Shown here piece by piece: positions 43,537 through 55,300 of a DNA stretch of 64,000 bases; within the stretch, counting starts at the first letter, position 1; each line of letters begins with the position of its first letter. A model generated the notes under the pieces. It searched no databases. It had not been told where the DNA came from and worked only from the letters and a program-made list of their open reading frames with translations. The position numbers were made by a program, and so were the translations under genes. The DNA lies in NCBI RefSeq assembly GCF_009177095.1, contig NZ_AP021861.1, forward strand, positions 4,384,501 through 4,448,500, given 5' to 3'. Source of the stretch: Lacipirellula parvula. GTDB lineage: Bacteria; Planctomycetota; Planctomycetia; Pirellulales; Lacipirellulaceae.

Positions 43537-46500
43537 ATGCTCTTTTCGTCTCGTCGTTGGTTTGAATTACTCTGCTGCGCGGCTGCGTTCGCGCTGTGGT
43601 TGGGACTGGGTGCGCGCGACGCCGCGGCTGACGAGGCGCGCCCGCCGGTCGATTTTACCCGCGATGTGCGGCCGATCCTTGCGGCGAACTGCCTCCATTG
43701 CCATGGGCAGGATCCTTCGCATCGCGAGGCCGACCTGCGGCTCGACGTGTTCGAAGCAGCAGGCGGCGATGGAGTTAGCGGGGCCGCATCAGTAATTGTC
43801 CGCGGGACGCCCGCAGAGAGCGAGCTGATCGCCCGCATCACGAGCGACGACGAATCGCTCATCATGCCGCCGATTGATTCGGGCAAGAAGCTGAAGACTG
43901 AAGAGATTGAGACGCTGCGCCGGTGGGTGGAGCAGGGGGCGGAGTTCAAGCCGCACTGGGCCTTCGTGGCGCCAGTGAAGCCGGCAGCGCCTGCGGTGAG
44001 CGATGTGGCGTGGGTGAAGAACCCGATCGATGCCTTTGTTTTGAATCGGCTCGATCGCGAAAATCTCAAGCCGTCGCCAGCGGCTACGCCGCAGACGCTG
44101 CTGCGACGTTTGTCGCTCGACCTGACCGGGCTGCCGCCGACGCTGGAAGAGCTGTCGGAGTTCGAAGCGGAGCTGGCGACTGCCGAGGCGCTCGCCGGCA
44201 AGTCGTCCGCGGATGCGACGACGGCGAATGTGGCTAGCGCGTATGGCCGGCAAGTCGATCGGCTGCTCGCCTCGCCCGCTTATGGCGAACGCTGGGCGCG
44301 ACTGTGGCTCGATGCGGCCCGCTATGCGGACTCCGACGGGTTTGAGAAGGACAAGCCGCGGTTCGTGTGGATGTACCGCGATTGGGTGATCGACTCCTTC
44401 AACGCCGACATGCCTTACGACCAGTTCGTCGTCGAGCAGGTAGCCGGCGATCTGCTGCCGAATGCGACGCAAGATCAGCGGGTGGCGACAGGTTACTTGC
44501 GGAACTCGATGATCAACGAAGAGGGGGGCATCGACCCCGAGCAGTTCCGCATGGAGGCGATGTACGATCGCATCGACGCGATCGGCAAAGGGGTGCTCGG
44601 GCTCACCGTACAGTGCGCGCAGTGCCATACGCACAAGTACGATCCGATCACGCATACCGACTACTACCAACTGTTTGCCTTCTTAAACAATTGCGATGAA
44701 GGACAAACGTCGGCCTACACCGATGGCGAGTTGGCTGAGTGGGCGGCGACGCGCGAGCTGATTGAGCGTTTGGAAAATCAGCTCAAAACGGCAACGCCCG
44801 ACTGGAAAGATAAACTGGCGGCGTGGGAGGCGAGCGTTACCGACGATTCGTCGCAGTGGACCGTCGTGCGGCCGGAGCTTGATGCCAGCGGCGGACAGAA
44901 GCACTATTTGCTGAAGGACGGGTCGGTCCTCGCGGCGGGCTATGCGCCGACGAAGCATGCGACCGAGTTTACCGTGACGCTCGACGCTGACGCGAAGGTT
45001 TCGGCGGTGCGGCTCGAATTGCTCAACGATCCCAACCTGCCGCATGGCGGGCCTGGGAGGTCGATCGACGGCATGTTCGGCCTCACCGAGATGCGCGTCG
45101 CTACTAACTTCGCGGCAGAACCCAACAAGCGCGTCGAGCAGAAAATCGTTTCAGCAACCGCCGACGTCAATCCGCCCGGCCGGCCGCTCGACGTGGCGTT
45201 CGACGATCAGAGCAAGCAGCGCCGCGTGACCGGGCCGATCGAGTATGCGATCGACGGCGACAATCTCACCGCCTGGAGCGGCGACATTGGCCCGGGCCGC
45301 AGTAACGTGCCGCATCAGGCGGTGTTCGTACTGGAGAAGCCGATCGAAGCGAAGGCGGGGACAAAGCTGACGTTTACGCTCGTGCAGCAACATGGCGGCT
45401 GGAATAGCGACGCGAATCAAAACAACAATCTCGGCCGGTTCCGCTTCGCCGTCACCGGGGCCGACGGCGCCAAGGCCGACGCGATCCCCGCCGCGGTGCG
45501 GAAGATCCTCGCGGTCCCTGCCGCCGAGCGTTCGCTCCAGCAAGAGGCCGAACTTTTTAGCTACTGGCGCACTACCGTCGCCGACTTCGCCGAGACGAAC
45601 CGCCGCCTCGACGCCCTCTGGTTGAGCCACCCGCGTGGCACGACGCAATTAGTACTGGCCGAACGCGAACAACGCCGCCCGACGCACCGCCTCGAACGGG
45701 GCAACTTCCTCCAACCGGCTGAAGAAGTGACGCCGGGCACGCCCTCGTTCCTCCATCCGCTCGCCGCCGAGCAGCCGACGCGACTCGACTTCGCCCGCTG
45801 GCTGGTCGATCCCAAGTCGCCGACCGCCGCCCGCGCTGCCGTGAACCGCATCTGGCAAGCCTATTTTGGCAGCGGCTTGGTGACGACGGCCGAGGATCTC
45901 GGCACGCAAGGCGACCTGCCGACGCATCCCGATCTACTCGATTGGCTCGCCTGCGAACTGATGGAGCATGGCTGGAGCCAAAAGCACATCCATCGGCTGA
46001 TCGTCAGCTCGGCGACCTATCAACAAGCGGCCGCCGCATCCCCGGAACTCCTCGCCCGCGATCCGGCGAACCAACTACTTGCCCGCGGGCCGCGGTATCG
46101 CGTTGACGCCGAGACGGTCCGCGACGTGTCGCTCGCCGTCAGCGGATTGCTCACGCAGAAAATCGGCGGCCCGAGCGTTTATCCGCCCGCGCCGGAGTTT
46201 TTGTTTCAGCCGCCCACCAGCTACGGGCCCAAGATTTGGGACTACGACGCCGGCGCCGACAAGTATCGCCGCGCCCTCTACACGTTCCGCTACCGCAGCG
46301 TGCCGTACCCGGCATTCGAAAGTTTCGACGCCCCCCGCGGCGACGTCGCCTGTGTGCGGCGTCCGCGGTCGAACACGCCGCTCCAGGCGCTCACGACGCT
46401 CAACGAGTCGCTCTACCTTGAATGTGCACGGGAACTCGCTCGGCGGATCGTCGTCGAGGGAGGGCAGGTGGATGAGGAGCGAATTCGCTACGCGGTGCGC

Positions 46501-46734
46501 CGTTGCTTGTCGCGTTCGCCGTCGCCGGCAGAATTGGCGACGCTCGCCAAATTCCTCGGCGAGCAGAAGCAACGTTTTCAAGCCGACGGTGCCGATCCGG
46601 GGCAATTGCTGTCGGACGATGATGGCCAAAAACTGAAACCGCTGCCGGGCAACGCCGCCCCAGCCGACCTCGCCGCGTGGACGGCGCTCGCTCGGGTGGT
46701 GTTGAACTTGGATGAAACGATCACCAAAGAATAA
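43537..46734 (+). CDS. PSCyt1-DUF1549-DUF1553 planctomycete protein
   Basis: A 1065-residue exported protein of the classic planctomycete layout. Signal peptide over residues ~1-31; PSCyt1 with CLHCHG and the usual SELIARITSDDESLIMPP; PSCyt2 (DUF1549) with FVLNRLDRENLKPSP and RLSLDLTGLPPT, WLDAARYADSDGFEKDKP, VQCAQCHTHKYDPI; a central discoidin-like region; then PSD1 (DUF1553) with FARWLVDPKSPTAARAAVNRIWQAYFG, LGTQGDLPTHPDLLDWLACE, and PLQALTTLNE. The two CxxCH-type motifs suggest haem binding. It is paired with the DUF1501 gene downstream, as usual. The pair is believed to act on extracellular polymers, but the reaction is not known. Confidence 0.95.
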   Translation: MLFSSRRWFELLCCAAAFALWLGLGARDAAADEARPPVDFTRDVRPILAANCLHCHGQDPSHREADLRLDVFEAAGGDGVSGAASVIVRGTPAESELIARITSDDESLIMPPIDSGKKLKTEEIETLRRWVEQGAEFKPHWAFVAPVKPAAPAVSDVAWVKNPIDAFVLNRLDRENLKPSPAATPQTLLRRLSLDLTGLPPTLEELSEFEAELATAEALAGKSSADATTANVASAYGRQVDRLLASPAYGERWARLWLDAARYADSDGFEKDKPRFVWMYRDWVIDSFNADMPYDQFVVEQVAGDLLPNATQDQRVATGYLRNSMINEEGGIDPEQFRMEAMYDRIDAIGKGVLGLTVQCAQCHTHKYDPITHTDYYQLFAFLNNCDEGQTSAYTDGELAEWAATRELIERLENQLKTATPDWKDKLAAWEASVTDDSSQWTVVRPELDASGGQKHYLLKDGSVLAAGYAPTKHATEFTVTLDADAKVSAVRLELLNDPNLPHGGPGRSIDGMFGLTEMRVATNFAAEPNKRVEQKIVSATADVNPPGRPLDVAFDDQSKQRRVTGPIEYAIDGDNLTAWSGDIGPGRSNVPHQAVFVLEKPIEAKAGTKLTFTLVQQHGGWNSDANQNNNLGRFRFAVTGADGAKADAIPAAVRKILAVPAAERSLQQEAELFSYWRTTVADFAETNRRLDALWLSHPRGTTQLVLAEREQRRPTHRLERGNFLQPAEEVTPGTPSFLHPLAAEQPTRLDFARWLVDPKSPTAARAAVNRIWQAYFGSGLVTTAEDLGTQGDLPTHPDLLDWLACELMEHGWSQKHIHRLIVSSATYQQAAAASPELLARDPANQLLARGPRYRVDAETVRDVSLAVSGLLTQKIGGPSVYPPAPEFLFQPPTSYGPKIWDYDAGADKYRRALYTFRYRSVPYPAFESFDAPRGDVACVRRPRSNTPLQALTTLNESLYLECARELARRIVVEGGQVDEERIRYAVRRCLSRSPSPAELATLAKFLGEQKQRFQADGADPGQLLSDDDGQKLKPLPGNAAPADLAAWTALARVVLNLDETITKE

Positions 46735-46738
46735 GGGC

Positions 46739-46798
46739 GTCAGTGGTCCGTGGTCAGTTGCTGTTTGATTTCTAAGCAACTGACGATGGACCACTGAC
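46739..46798. repeat. inverted repeat between the DUF1553 and DUF1501 genes
   Basis: Two arms of 23 bases (46739-46761 and 46776-46798) are inverted copies with two mismatches, beginning GTCAGTGGTCC and ending in the complementary GGACCACTGAC. The 14-base loop makes a stable hairpin on either strand. It is of the short 'agtggtcagtggtcag' REP-like kind scattered in many bacterial genomes. It could stabilise or separate the messages of the two genes. Confidence 0.8.
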
Positions 46799-46813
46799 AA
46801 CTGACAAATTTTC

Positions 46814-48256
<1,443 letters not shown>

Positions 48257-48314
48257 CCACGAAGAGTCGCAGAAAACGCAAAAAACGTTTCCGTACTTCG
48301 ATCGTACTCCTCCT

Positions 48315-48405
48315 ATTCTTCTTTGCGTATTCCTTTGCGCCTCTGCGCCTTTGCGAGAGACATCTTCTTCTGCCGACCTCACGCGAAGACGCGGAGACGC
48401 AAACA
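48315..48405. repeat. REP-like palindromic repeat, copy 1
   Basis: Contains a 29-base arm (48332-48360) that is identical to one arm of the element at 50157-50249. A diverged inverted partner rich in CGCGAAGACGCGGAGACGC follows at about 48378-48403. It lies in the gap after the DUF1501 gene. Such 'tttgcgcctctgcgcc' elements are common short interspersed repeats and may form hairpins in the message. Confidence 0.75.
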
Positions 48406-48546
48406 GAGCCATTTCTTGAATGCCTATTGGCGATTCGGAAATCTGGCGGCTCTGACGCCGCGTCGATTGAAATCAGAGCGGGCAAGCGCTAAGACAGGAG
48501 TGGCAAAACTCTTCTCGCTTCTTGTCACTCGACGGACGACTCTTCC

Positions 48547-50121
48547 GTGAAACAGTTCTTCGGTCTGATGGTGGCCGTGGCGTTCGCGCTGCCTGCATGC
48601 GCTGCGGCCGGGGCGACGCCGCAGTGCGAGCAATGGGGCGTGCACGAAGTCGTGCTCGCTGGGCCGGCCGACGGCAATCCGTTTGTCGACGTCGATCTAG
48701 CGGCCGACTTTGCGGATGAGGCCAACCGTCGGCTGCACGTACCGGGATTCTACGACGGCGAGGGGCGCTATGTCGTTCGCTTCAGCCCGCCGAGCGCGGG
48801 CAAGTGGACTTATCGCACGAGTTCCAACGCGCCGGCGCTCCACGGCAAGAGTGGCGAGTTGATCGCGACGGCGCCGACCGGCGACAACCATGGCCCGGTG
48901 GTCGTGAAGAACGGTTTTCATTTTGCTTATGCCGACGGCACGCCATATCGCCCCATTGGGACGACCTGCTATGCGTGGACGAGTCAGCCCACGGAGCTTG
49001 AGGAAGCGACGCTGCGGACGCTCGCCGAGGCGCCGTTCAACAAGCTGCGGATGTGCGTCTTTCCAAAGCGGTACAAGTGGAACGAGAACGAACCGCCGCT
49101 ATATGCGTTTGAGGGGGAGGCGCCCGATCGGTGGGATTTTAGGCGATTCAATCCAGCGTTCTTCCAGCACCTGGAGCGGCGGATCGTCGATCTGCAAAAG
49201 CTCGGCATCGAGGCCGACGTCATTCTGCTGCACCCCTACGACGAAGGGCATTGGGGGTTCGACCGCATGTCGGACGAGGCGGACGATCGTTACCTCCGGT
49301 ACGTGGTCGCCCGGCTCGCGGCGTATCGCAACGTCTGGTGGTCGCTCGCCAACGAGTACGACTTTATGCTGGAGAAGCAGGAGAGCGACTGGGATCGGAT
49401 GATCGAGGTGGTCGATCGAACCGACCCGTACGATCGGCTGACGTCGATCCACAACGGCCGTGTGCTCTACAACCACACGAACCCTCGGCTCACGCACGCG
49501 AGCATCCAGAACGGCTCCGCGGCTGAGGAAGCGGGCCGGGCGGTGCTGTACCGCGATGCGTACCGCAAGCCGATTTTGTTTGACGAGATTAAGTACGAGG
49601 GGGACATACCAAGCCGCTGGGGAAATCTGTCGGCGGAAGAGATGGTTCACCGCTGCTGGGAGTGCATCGTGGCCGGCACGTATCCGGGGCACGGCGAATG
49701 TTATCTCGCTGACGACGATGTGCTCTGGTGGGCGAAGGGCGGAACGCTCAAAGGCGAAAGCCCGGCGCGGATCAAGTTCCTCGCCGAGACCCTCAGCATA
49801 GCGCCAGAAGCGGGGCTGGAGCCGATCGATAGGTTGCAGTACCCGAACATCGTCGGCCAGCCGGGAGAATATTATCTCGTCTACTTTGGGAAGGAAGCTC
49901 CCCGCGAATGGAAGTTTTTCCTGCCGCGGTATGAGCTGAAGGATGGCGACACATTTAGTGTGGAGGTGCTTGATACTTGGAACATGACGGTGACGCCGAT
50001 CGACGAGACGTTCGTCGTGCGACGTGAGTCGGAGTATGTCTTCGTCGATAAAGTGGGGCGAAGTGTCCCGCTGCCGGGGAAACCTTGGCAGGCGCTGCGG
50101 ATCACCAAGATCGCTCAATAG
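48547..50121 (+). CDS. DUF5060/DUF4038 glycoside-hydrolase-like protein
   Basis: A 524-residue exported protein with signal peptide KQFFGLMVAVAFALPACAAAG. A beta-sandwich DUF5060 region follows (CEQWGVHEVVLAGPADGNPF, then FYDGEGRYVVRFSPPSAGKW), then a TIM-barrel DUF4038 domain (FHFAYADGTPYRPIGTTCYAW, ADVILLHPYDEGHWGFDRM, NVWWSLANEYDFM with the acid/base-type Glu, and ILFDEIKYEGDI with a nucleophile-type Glu). A C-terminal beta domain of the DUF5605 kind closes it. It is probably an exo-acting glycosidase; the GH127 gene downstream supports work on arabinose- or similar-containing polymers. The GTG or ATG choice is settled by the signal peptide. Confidence 0.88.
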   Translation: MKQFFGLMVAVAFALPACAAAGATPQCEQWGVHEVVLAGPADGNPFVDVDLAADFADEANRRLHVPGFYDGEGRYVVRFSPPSAGKWTYRTSSNAPALHGKSGELIATAPTGDNHGPVVVKNGFHFAYADGTPYRPIGTTCYAWTSQPTELEEATLRTLAEAPFNKLRMCVFPKRYKWNENEPPLYAFEGEAPDRWDFRRFNPAFFQHLERRIVDLQKLGIEADVILLHPYDEGHWGFDRMSDEADDRYLRYVVARLAAYRNVWWSLANEYDFMLEKQESDWDRMIEVVDRTDPYDRLTSIHNGRVLYNHTNPRLTHASIQNGSAAEEAGRAVLYRDAYRKPILFDEIKYEGDIPSRWGNLSAEEMVHRCWECIVAGTYPGHGECYLADDDVLWWAKGGTLKGESPARIKFLAETLSIAPEAGLEPIDRLQYPNIVGQPGEYYLVYFGKEAPREWKFFLPRYELKDGDTFSVEVLDTWNMTVTPIDETFVVRRESEYVFVDKVGRSVPLPGKPWQALRITKIAQ

Positions 50122-50156
50122 GAATCTTTTCTATCCATGCTTCCAATGCAAAAAGA

Positions 50157-50249
50157 TCTCACGCAAAGGCGCAGAGGCGCAAAGGGGAGAAAGGTAACGT
50201 TACTCAGTTTCTCTGTCTTTCCTTTGCGCCTCTGCGCCTTTGCGAGAGA
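50157..50249. repeat. REP-like palindromic repeat, copy 2
   Basis: Left arm 50157-50185 and right arm 50221-50249 are inverted copies of 29 bases with one mismatch, around a ~35-base loop. The right arm is identical to that of copy 1. The open frame of the GH127 gene runs back through it and would add a spurious arginine-rich tail to the protein if an upstream start were used. Confidence 0.85.
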
Positions 50250-50268
50250 TTTAAAAAGCCTCAACTAC

Positions 50269-52296
50269 ATGCCGACCTGCGCCCTCGCAGCGGCAATTTT
50301 CCTCGCCAGCCAAGTCGCAGCAAGCGAAGTCGTCAATACGCGACAGAGTTCGCACGCGAAGCTACAGTCGATTCCGCTCGCCGACGTGGTTTGGACCGAG
50401 GGGTTTTGGGCTGAGCGGTTCGCCACGCTGCGCGAGCGTTCGATTCCGGCGATGTGGAAGCTGATGCGCGACGGCAAGTACAAGCCATTCTTGGGGCACT
50501 TCAAGATTGCCGCGGGCGAGGCGGAGGGAGAGTATCACGGCGCCCCTTGGAACGACGGCGATTTTTACAAGTTTCTGGAGGCGGTGACGGCGGTCTACGC
50601 GGTGACGCGGGATCCGCAGTTGGCGGCGATTCTTGACGAGTCGATTCGAGTTATCGCGAAGGCCCAGCGGGACGACGGGTACCTCCATACGCCGGTGTTG
50701 ATCGCGCATCGCAACGGCGACAAGTCGCTGCAGCCGTTTGCGGACCGTCACAACTTTGAGATGTACAACATGGGGCACCTGCTTACCGCGGCGTGTCTGC
50801 ATCATCGCGTCACTGGGAACGACCGGTTTCTTGCCATCGCGCAGAAGACGGCCGACTTTCTTTGCCGCACTTTCGCGGCGCCAACGCCGGAATTGGCGCG
50901 AAACTCGGTTTGCCCGTCGCACTACATGGGGGCGATCGAGTTGTACCGCACGACGGGCGAACAGCGTCACCTAAAGCTCGCGCAGACGTTTCTCGACATG
51001 CGCAACCTTGGCGTGAGCGAGTCGGGGCAGCCAGTCGGCGGCGACGACAACCAGGATCGCATTCCCTTCGTCGATCAACGCGAAGCGGTCGGCCATGCCG
51101 TGCGGGCGAACTATCTCTACGCCGGCGCCGCAGATTTCTTCTTGGAGACGGGCGATGAGCGGCTGATGAAACCGCTTGATGCAATCTGGCATAACGTTGT
51201 CGAACAAAAACTCTATGTCACCGGCGGCTGCGGGGCTCTCTACGACGGCGCGTCGCCCGACGGGAGTGAGCAGCAGGAGCAAATCACGCGTGTTCATCAG
51301 GCGTACGGCCGCAATTATCAACTTCCCAACGCAACGGCCCACAACGAAACCTGCGCCGCGATCGGCAACGTGCTGTGGAACTGGCGGATGTTCCTGGCGA
51401 CCGGCGACGCAAAGTACGTCGACGTCATCGAGCTGTCGCTTTACAACGCGATCCTCGCGGGCATGAGTCTCGACGGCGATGATTTTTTCTATGTGAATCC
51501 GCTGCGAAACGTCGAGCCGCAACCGACGCCGCTCCGCTGGCCGCGGACGCGCGTGCCGTTCGTGACGTCGTTCTGCTGTCCGCCGAACGTGCTGCGAACA
51601 TTGGCGGAAGTCGGCGGGATGGCTTACAGCCGCACCGAGAGCGAGCTGTGGGTGAATCTCTATGGCGGAAATCGCATCGAGACGGGGCTCGGCGGACAGC
51701 CGTTCGCGATGTCGCAGCGGACCGACTACCCGTGGGACGGGCGGATTGAATTAATCGTTGAAGAGTGCCGCGAGGAGCCGCTCGCACTCAAGCTGCGCAT
51801 TCCTGGTTGGTGCGAAGGCGCGACGGTACGTCTCAACGACGAGCAGTTGCAGGAGAAAGCTACGCCCGGCAGGTACTTCACGATTGAGCGTGCATGGACA
51901 CGAGGCGACCGGGTGACGCTCAATCTGCCAATGACGCCGCAGTTAATCGAAGCTCATCCACAGGTGGAAGAAACTCGCAACCAACTGGCGGTGCAACGTG
52001 GACCAATAGTTTATTGCCTGGAGTCGCCCGACTTGCCGGACGGGGTTCGAGTCCATGAAATCGCTATCAACGCCGATGCGCCGCTGAACGCGAAGCATGA
52101 CAATCAACTGCTCGGCGGCGTGACGGTCGTGGAGACGACGGCAGCGGTCCGCGCTGGCGGCGATTGGCAGGGGCGACTCTACCAACCGTTGGTACGCGAC
52201 GATGCGAGCCGGTCGGTTCAGCTGCGGCTGATTCCTTACTATGCGTGGGCGAACCGCGGGCCGTCTGAGATGAGCGTGTGGCTCCCGCGACGATGA
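50269..52296 (+). CDS. GH127-family beta-L-arabinofuranosidase-like protein
   Basis: A 675-residue exported glycosidase. The ATG at 50269 is used because it begins the signal peptide (PTCALAAAIFLASQVAAS); the longer frame from 50137 is translation of a repeat element. Family segments: WTEGFWAERF near the start, YKFLEAVTAVYA in the helical barrel, LYVTGGCGALYDGASPDG, HNETCAAIGNVLWNWRMF with the catalytic-type Glu, and SFCCPPNVLRTLAEVG with the catalytic-type cysteine that forms the zinc/thiolate site in GH127. A C-terminal beta domain follows. It cleaves arabinofuranose ends from plant-type polymers in its relatives. It lies downstream of the DUF4038 gene. Confidence 0.93.
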   Translation: MPTCALAAAIFLASQVAASEVVNTRQSSHAKLQSIPLADVVWTEGFWAERFATLRERSIPAMWKLMRDGKYKPFLGHFKIAAGEAEGEYHGAPWNDGDFYKFLEAVTAVYAVTRDPQLAAILDESIRVIAKAQRDDGYLHTPVLIAHRNGDKSLQPFADRHNFEMYNMGHLLTAACLHHRVTGNDRFLAIAQKTADFLCRTFAAPTPELARNSVCPSHYMGAIELYRTTGEQRHLKLAQTFLDMRNLGVSESGQPVGGDDNQDRIPFVDQREAVGHAVRANYLYAGAADFFLETGDERLMKPLDAIWHNVVEQKLYVTGGCGALYDGASPDGSEQQEQITRVHQAYGRNYQLPNATAHNETCAAIGNVLWNWRMFLATGDAKYVDVIELSLYNAILAGMSLDGDDFFYVNPLRNVEPQPTPLRWPRTRVPFVTSFCCPPNVLRTLAEVGGMAYSRTESELWVNLYGGNRIETGLGGQPFAMSQRTDYPWDGRIELIVEECREEPLALKLRIPGWCEGATVRLNDEQLQEKATPGRYFTIERAWTRGDRVTLNLPMTPQLIEAHPQVEETRNQLAVQRGPIVYCLESPDLPDGVRVHEIAINADAPLNAKHDNQLLGGVTVVETTAAVRAGGDWQGRLYQPLVRDDASRSVQLRLIPYYAWANRGPSEMSVWLPRR

Positions 52297-52327
52297 TGCG
52301 CTGTGAAAACGCCACCCGTTCACAGAA

Positions 52328-55300
52328 TTATTCGCGGCGTGTGATCCACGCGATTTTTTCTTGCGGCTGCAGCGAAATTGCCGCGCCGCCACGAATGTCC
52401 GAGCCATCAGCGACGGCGCCGGTCGTCGCGTTGATCCAGCGGACTTCGTACGATGCGTCGCTGTCTGGGAGTTTTAATTTGAGCGGCTCATCCGATGCGG
52501 CAGAGTAGATTAGGTAGGCGCTTCCCGGCTGCGAGAGCGCCCACTGATTTGCGTTCAGTTCTAGCGTTTGGTCTGGTTTCATCGCCGACAGAGCGGCGGC
52601 GAGTTCCGCGGGAAGTCGGGGCACGTCGGCCAGCGAGCCGCCGCCAATGAGGACCGCCCAGCCGTCGTGAGCACTGGGGCAATTCTGGTCGGCATAGTAA
52701 ATGACGGCTTTTTCGGGATAGCGCTCACGGTACTCGCGCACCGCCCGCACGATCGCCGCGGCGCCGCCAGGCTTCAACTTGGTCTGCCGCAAGTGTTGGC
52801 GAGGCGCCAGGTTCTCGCCGCCGTTGGGGGCGTACAGCCCATCGTCGGCGGTATAGGCCCAGTAGCGAACGTCGATCACGTCGACCGCTTCAGTACGCAC
52901 TAGGTCGGACAAAATCGCGTCCTGCACATTTTTTGGCGCACTGACGGCCACGAGCGCGTCGCGGCCTGTTTCACGTTCCCATTCGCTGATGACGTCGATC
53001 CAGAACTCGACGAAATGAAGCGGCCCGGAGTACTCGCCGCTGGTGAGTTGGATCACGTTCGTGCGGTCGGAAACGTTGAAGAGACATTGTCGGATGTACT
53101 CGCGGTGGAGTTCGCGCAACTGCGGATTCGTGACGTCGTAAAACGTCTCCGCGAGAAAGATGCGTTTGTCGCCAACGTAGGGGGGCGGTTCGGGGAAGGG
53201 GAGAAGACCATTAACGTTATTCGCCGGCCGCCAAGGGGAGTCGGCCCAGTGCGCGCCTGCCTCGAGAATGTTGTGCTGAAAATAGTTTTGATGGAGCAAC
53301 ACGAGACCTTTGTCGTCGCACTCCTTGGCGAAGTCGCGCAGTCGATTCCAGTACCAGGGGTTGAATTGCGTGAGGTCGTAGCGACTCAGCCCATCCCATG
53401 CGTCGCCCTCGCCGGTGCGAGCGAAGGGCTGCTCGTAGAACGGCGGTTCGACCTCGCCATTCGCTTGTCGCACATGCGTATGCTCGTCGCGGCGACGGTC
53501 GTACCAGAGGCCGTAGTGATGGTCGTAGGCGACCATGCCGTCGGCGTTCATGCGAGCCGCCAGCGCGGGGAGATCATCAGTGAAACCACTGCCGACGCGA
53601 CCGGGGACGAATCGCGTGATGGCCGGCCCGAAGGCGGGCGCCTCGGCAGGGCGGATGTTGCCGGCCCACCACTTGGGCGTCAGCGTGCGACCGGTCGCGA
53701 CGCGATCGCCGATCATGAGCCAACCGTTAAGCACGCCCAGCGGCTTGGTTTGCGGTTGCTGGTCGACGCTCTTGATAGGGGAACGAGACGGCGCAGTGTC
53801 TTTCGTGAGACTTCGTTGAATGACGTCGCTCTTCACCGCGGCTTCCATTCGCTCACGAATCACGTCGATCAATTGCTTTGGCGGCTCGGCGGATTGTCTC
53901 GTAAAATTTTCGGCTTGAGCGATCGTCGGATTCGTCGAACCGACCGGATCGAGCAAGAGCGGATCGATGCGACGCGCGGCAGCGTCGCCACGGCGTTCGC
54001 GGAGTTGGGCTTGGAACAGACTAAGTGGCTGCGCGAAGTCGCCAATCCCCTCAATCAGCCCATCGCCGGCGACGTTCGCCCACACGCCGATCGTCCAGTT
54101 GTTGGCGCCCGGCGGTTTGAAACAGCGCACCTGCGCCGCTTGGCACTGCCACGCCACGCAATTCGCCGCAGCCCAACCGCAACCGGCCGGCGCGGCCCAG
54201 CGATTCTCGAAAGCGATGCGACCGCCGTCGATACGCACGTTGTCGAACAATAGCCCCGAGGTCCAACTCTCCAGCGGCCCGCTGTCACCATGCGTTCGCG
54301 CGGCGAAGCAGTTTACAAAGGCGTTCGGCCCGGCGGAACAGTGGCCGGTCGCGAAGTCATGAATGCCCTCCGCGCTCCAGCAGCGGAGGAAGAGCGTCTG
54401 TTGCCCTTGAGTGAAGAAGGCCATGCGTCGTCGGCCGCCGAGTTCGGAAACCGGCGAGAGCGACAAGCAATCTTCGATGGTGATGCAGCGGCCGGTTTCC
54501 CACACGGCGACCGCGCCGCCGGCGAAGTGTCGGCACTTGACCCGCCGCAGCCAAGCGTCGACCACGTTCTCGAAGACGACGGCATGCCACGCATGATCTT
54601 CTCCGGCACGATTGTTCTTGTCGAACGTGGAGGCAAGCACGAGGTCCTCAACACCGACATTTTTAAGACGACCGGACCATTGGAGCGATTCCACCGTCGC
54701 TCCGCCAAATTTAGCTTCGATCGCGGTGGTGACCGGCGCGTCGAGCGTCACTCGCTTGCCATCGACGGTGACGACGGTTCGCTCCCAAGAGATGTCGCGC
54801 GAACCAGGACGCCAACCGACGCCGAACGCATCGGCGCCAAGTCGCTTGACCCACTCGACTGAACTGGGGCGTCGTAGAACGATCGCGTCGCCGACCTTCA
54901 GACCGGCGGCTGAGTCGAGCGTGAGCACTGTGCCGCCTACTGGGACGTAATCGTCGACGACGCGGCGAATGGAAGAGGCCGCCGGCGGCTGGCGATCATC
55001 GACGCCAGCGACGCGAATGAGCGTACGCCGATCACTGCCCCTGGCCACGACGATCGTGCCCTCTGCCGTCGCCCCCGCGCCACGGAGCACGACGCCCGAG
55101 GCGTTCATCACGAGTTGGCCGGCGACTTGAAACTCACCGGGCGCGAGCTGCACGGCGCCGCGAAAGCCATTCTCGCGAAGCGGCAACGCCGCGGTCTGGT
55201 CGAGCGCCGCTTGAATGCGCGTCTCATCGTCGCCCTCTCCGGCGTGCACCACGACGACGGCCGGCACGTCGGGAATGTCGCGATCGCCGCCGGCATAGCC

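Noticed and set aside
50137-50268. Longer GH127 start with an arginine-rich amino terminus
   Set aside because: The extra residues are the translation of a REP-like palindrome; a normal signal peptide begins at 50269.
52900-54253. A 412-residue plus-strand frame inside the DUF6298 gene
   Set aside because: Antisense shadow rich in Arg, Val and His; the minus-strand product has signal peptide and domain patterns.
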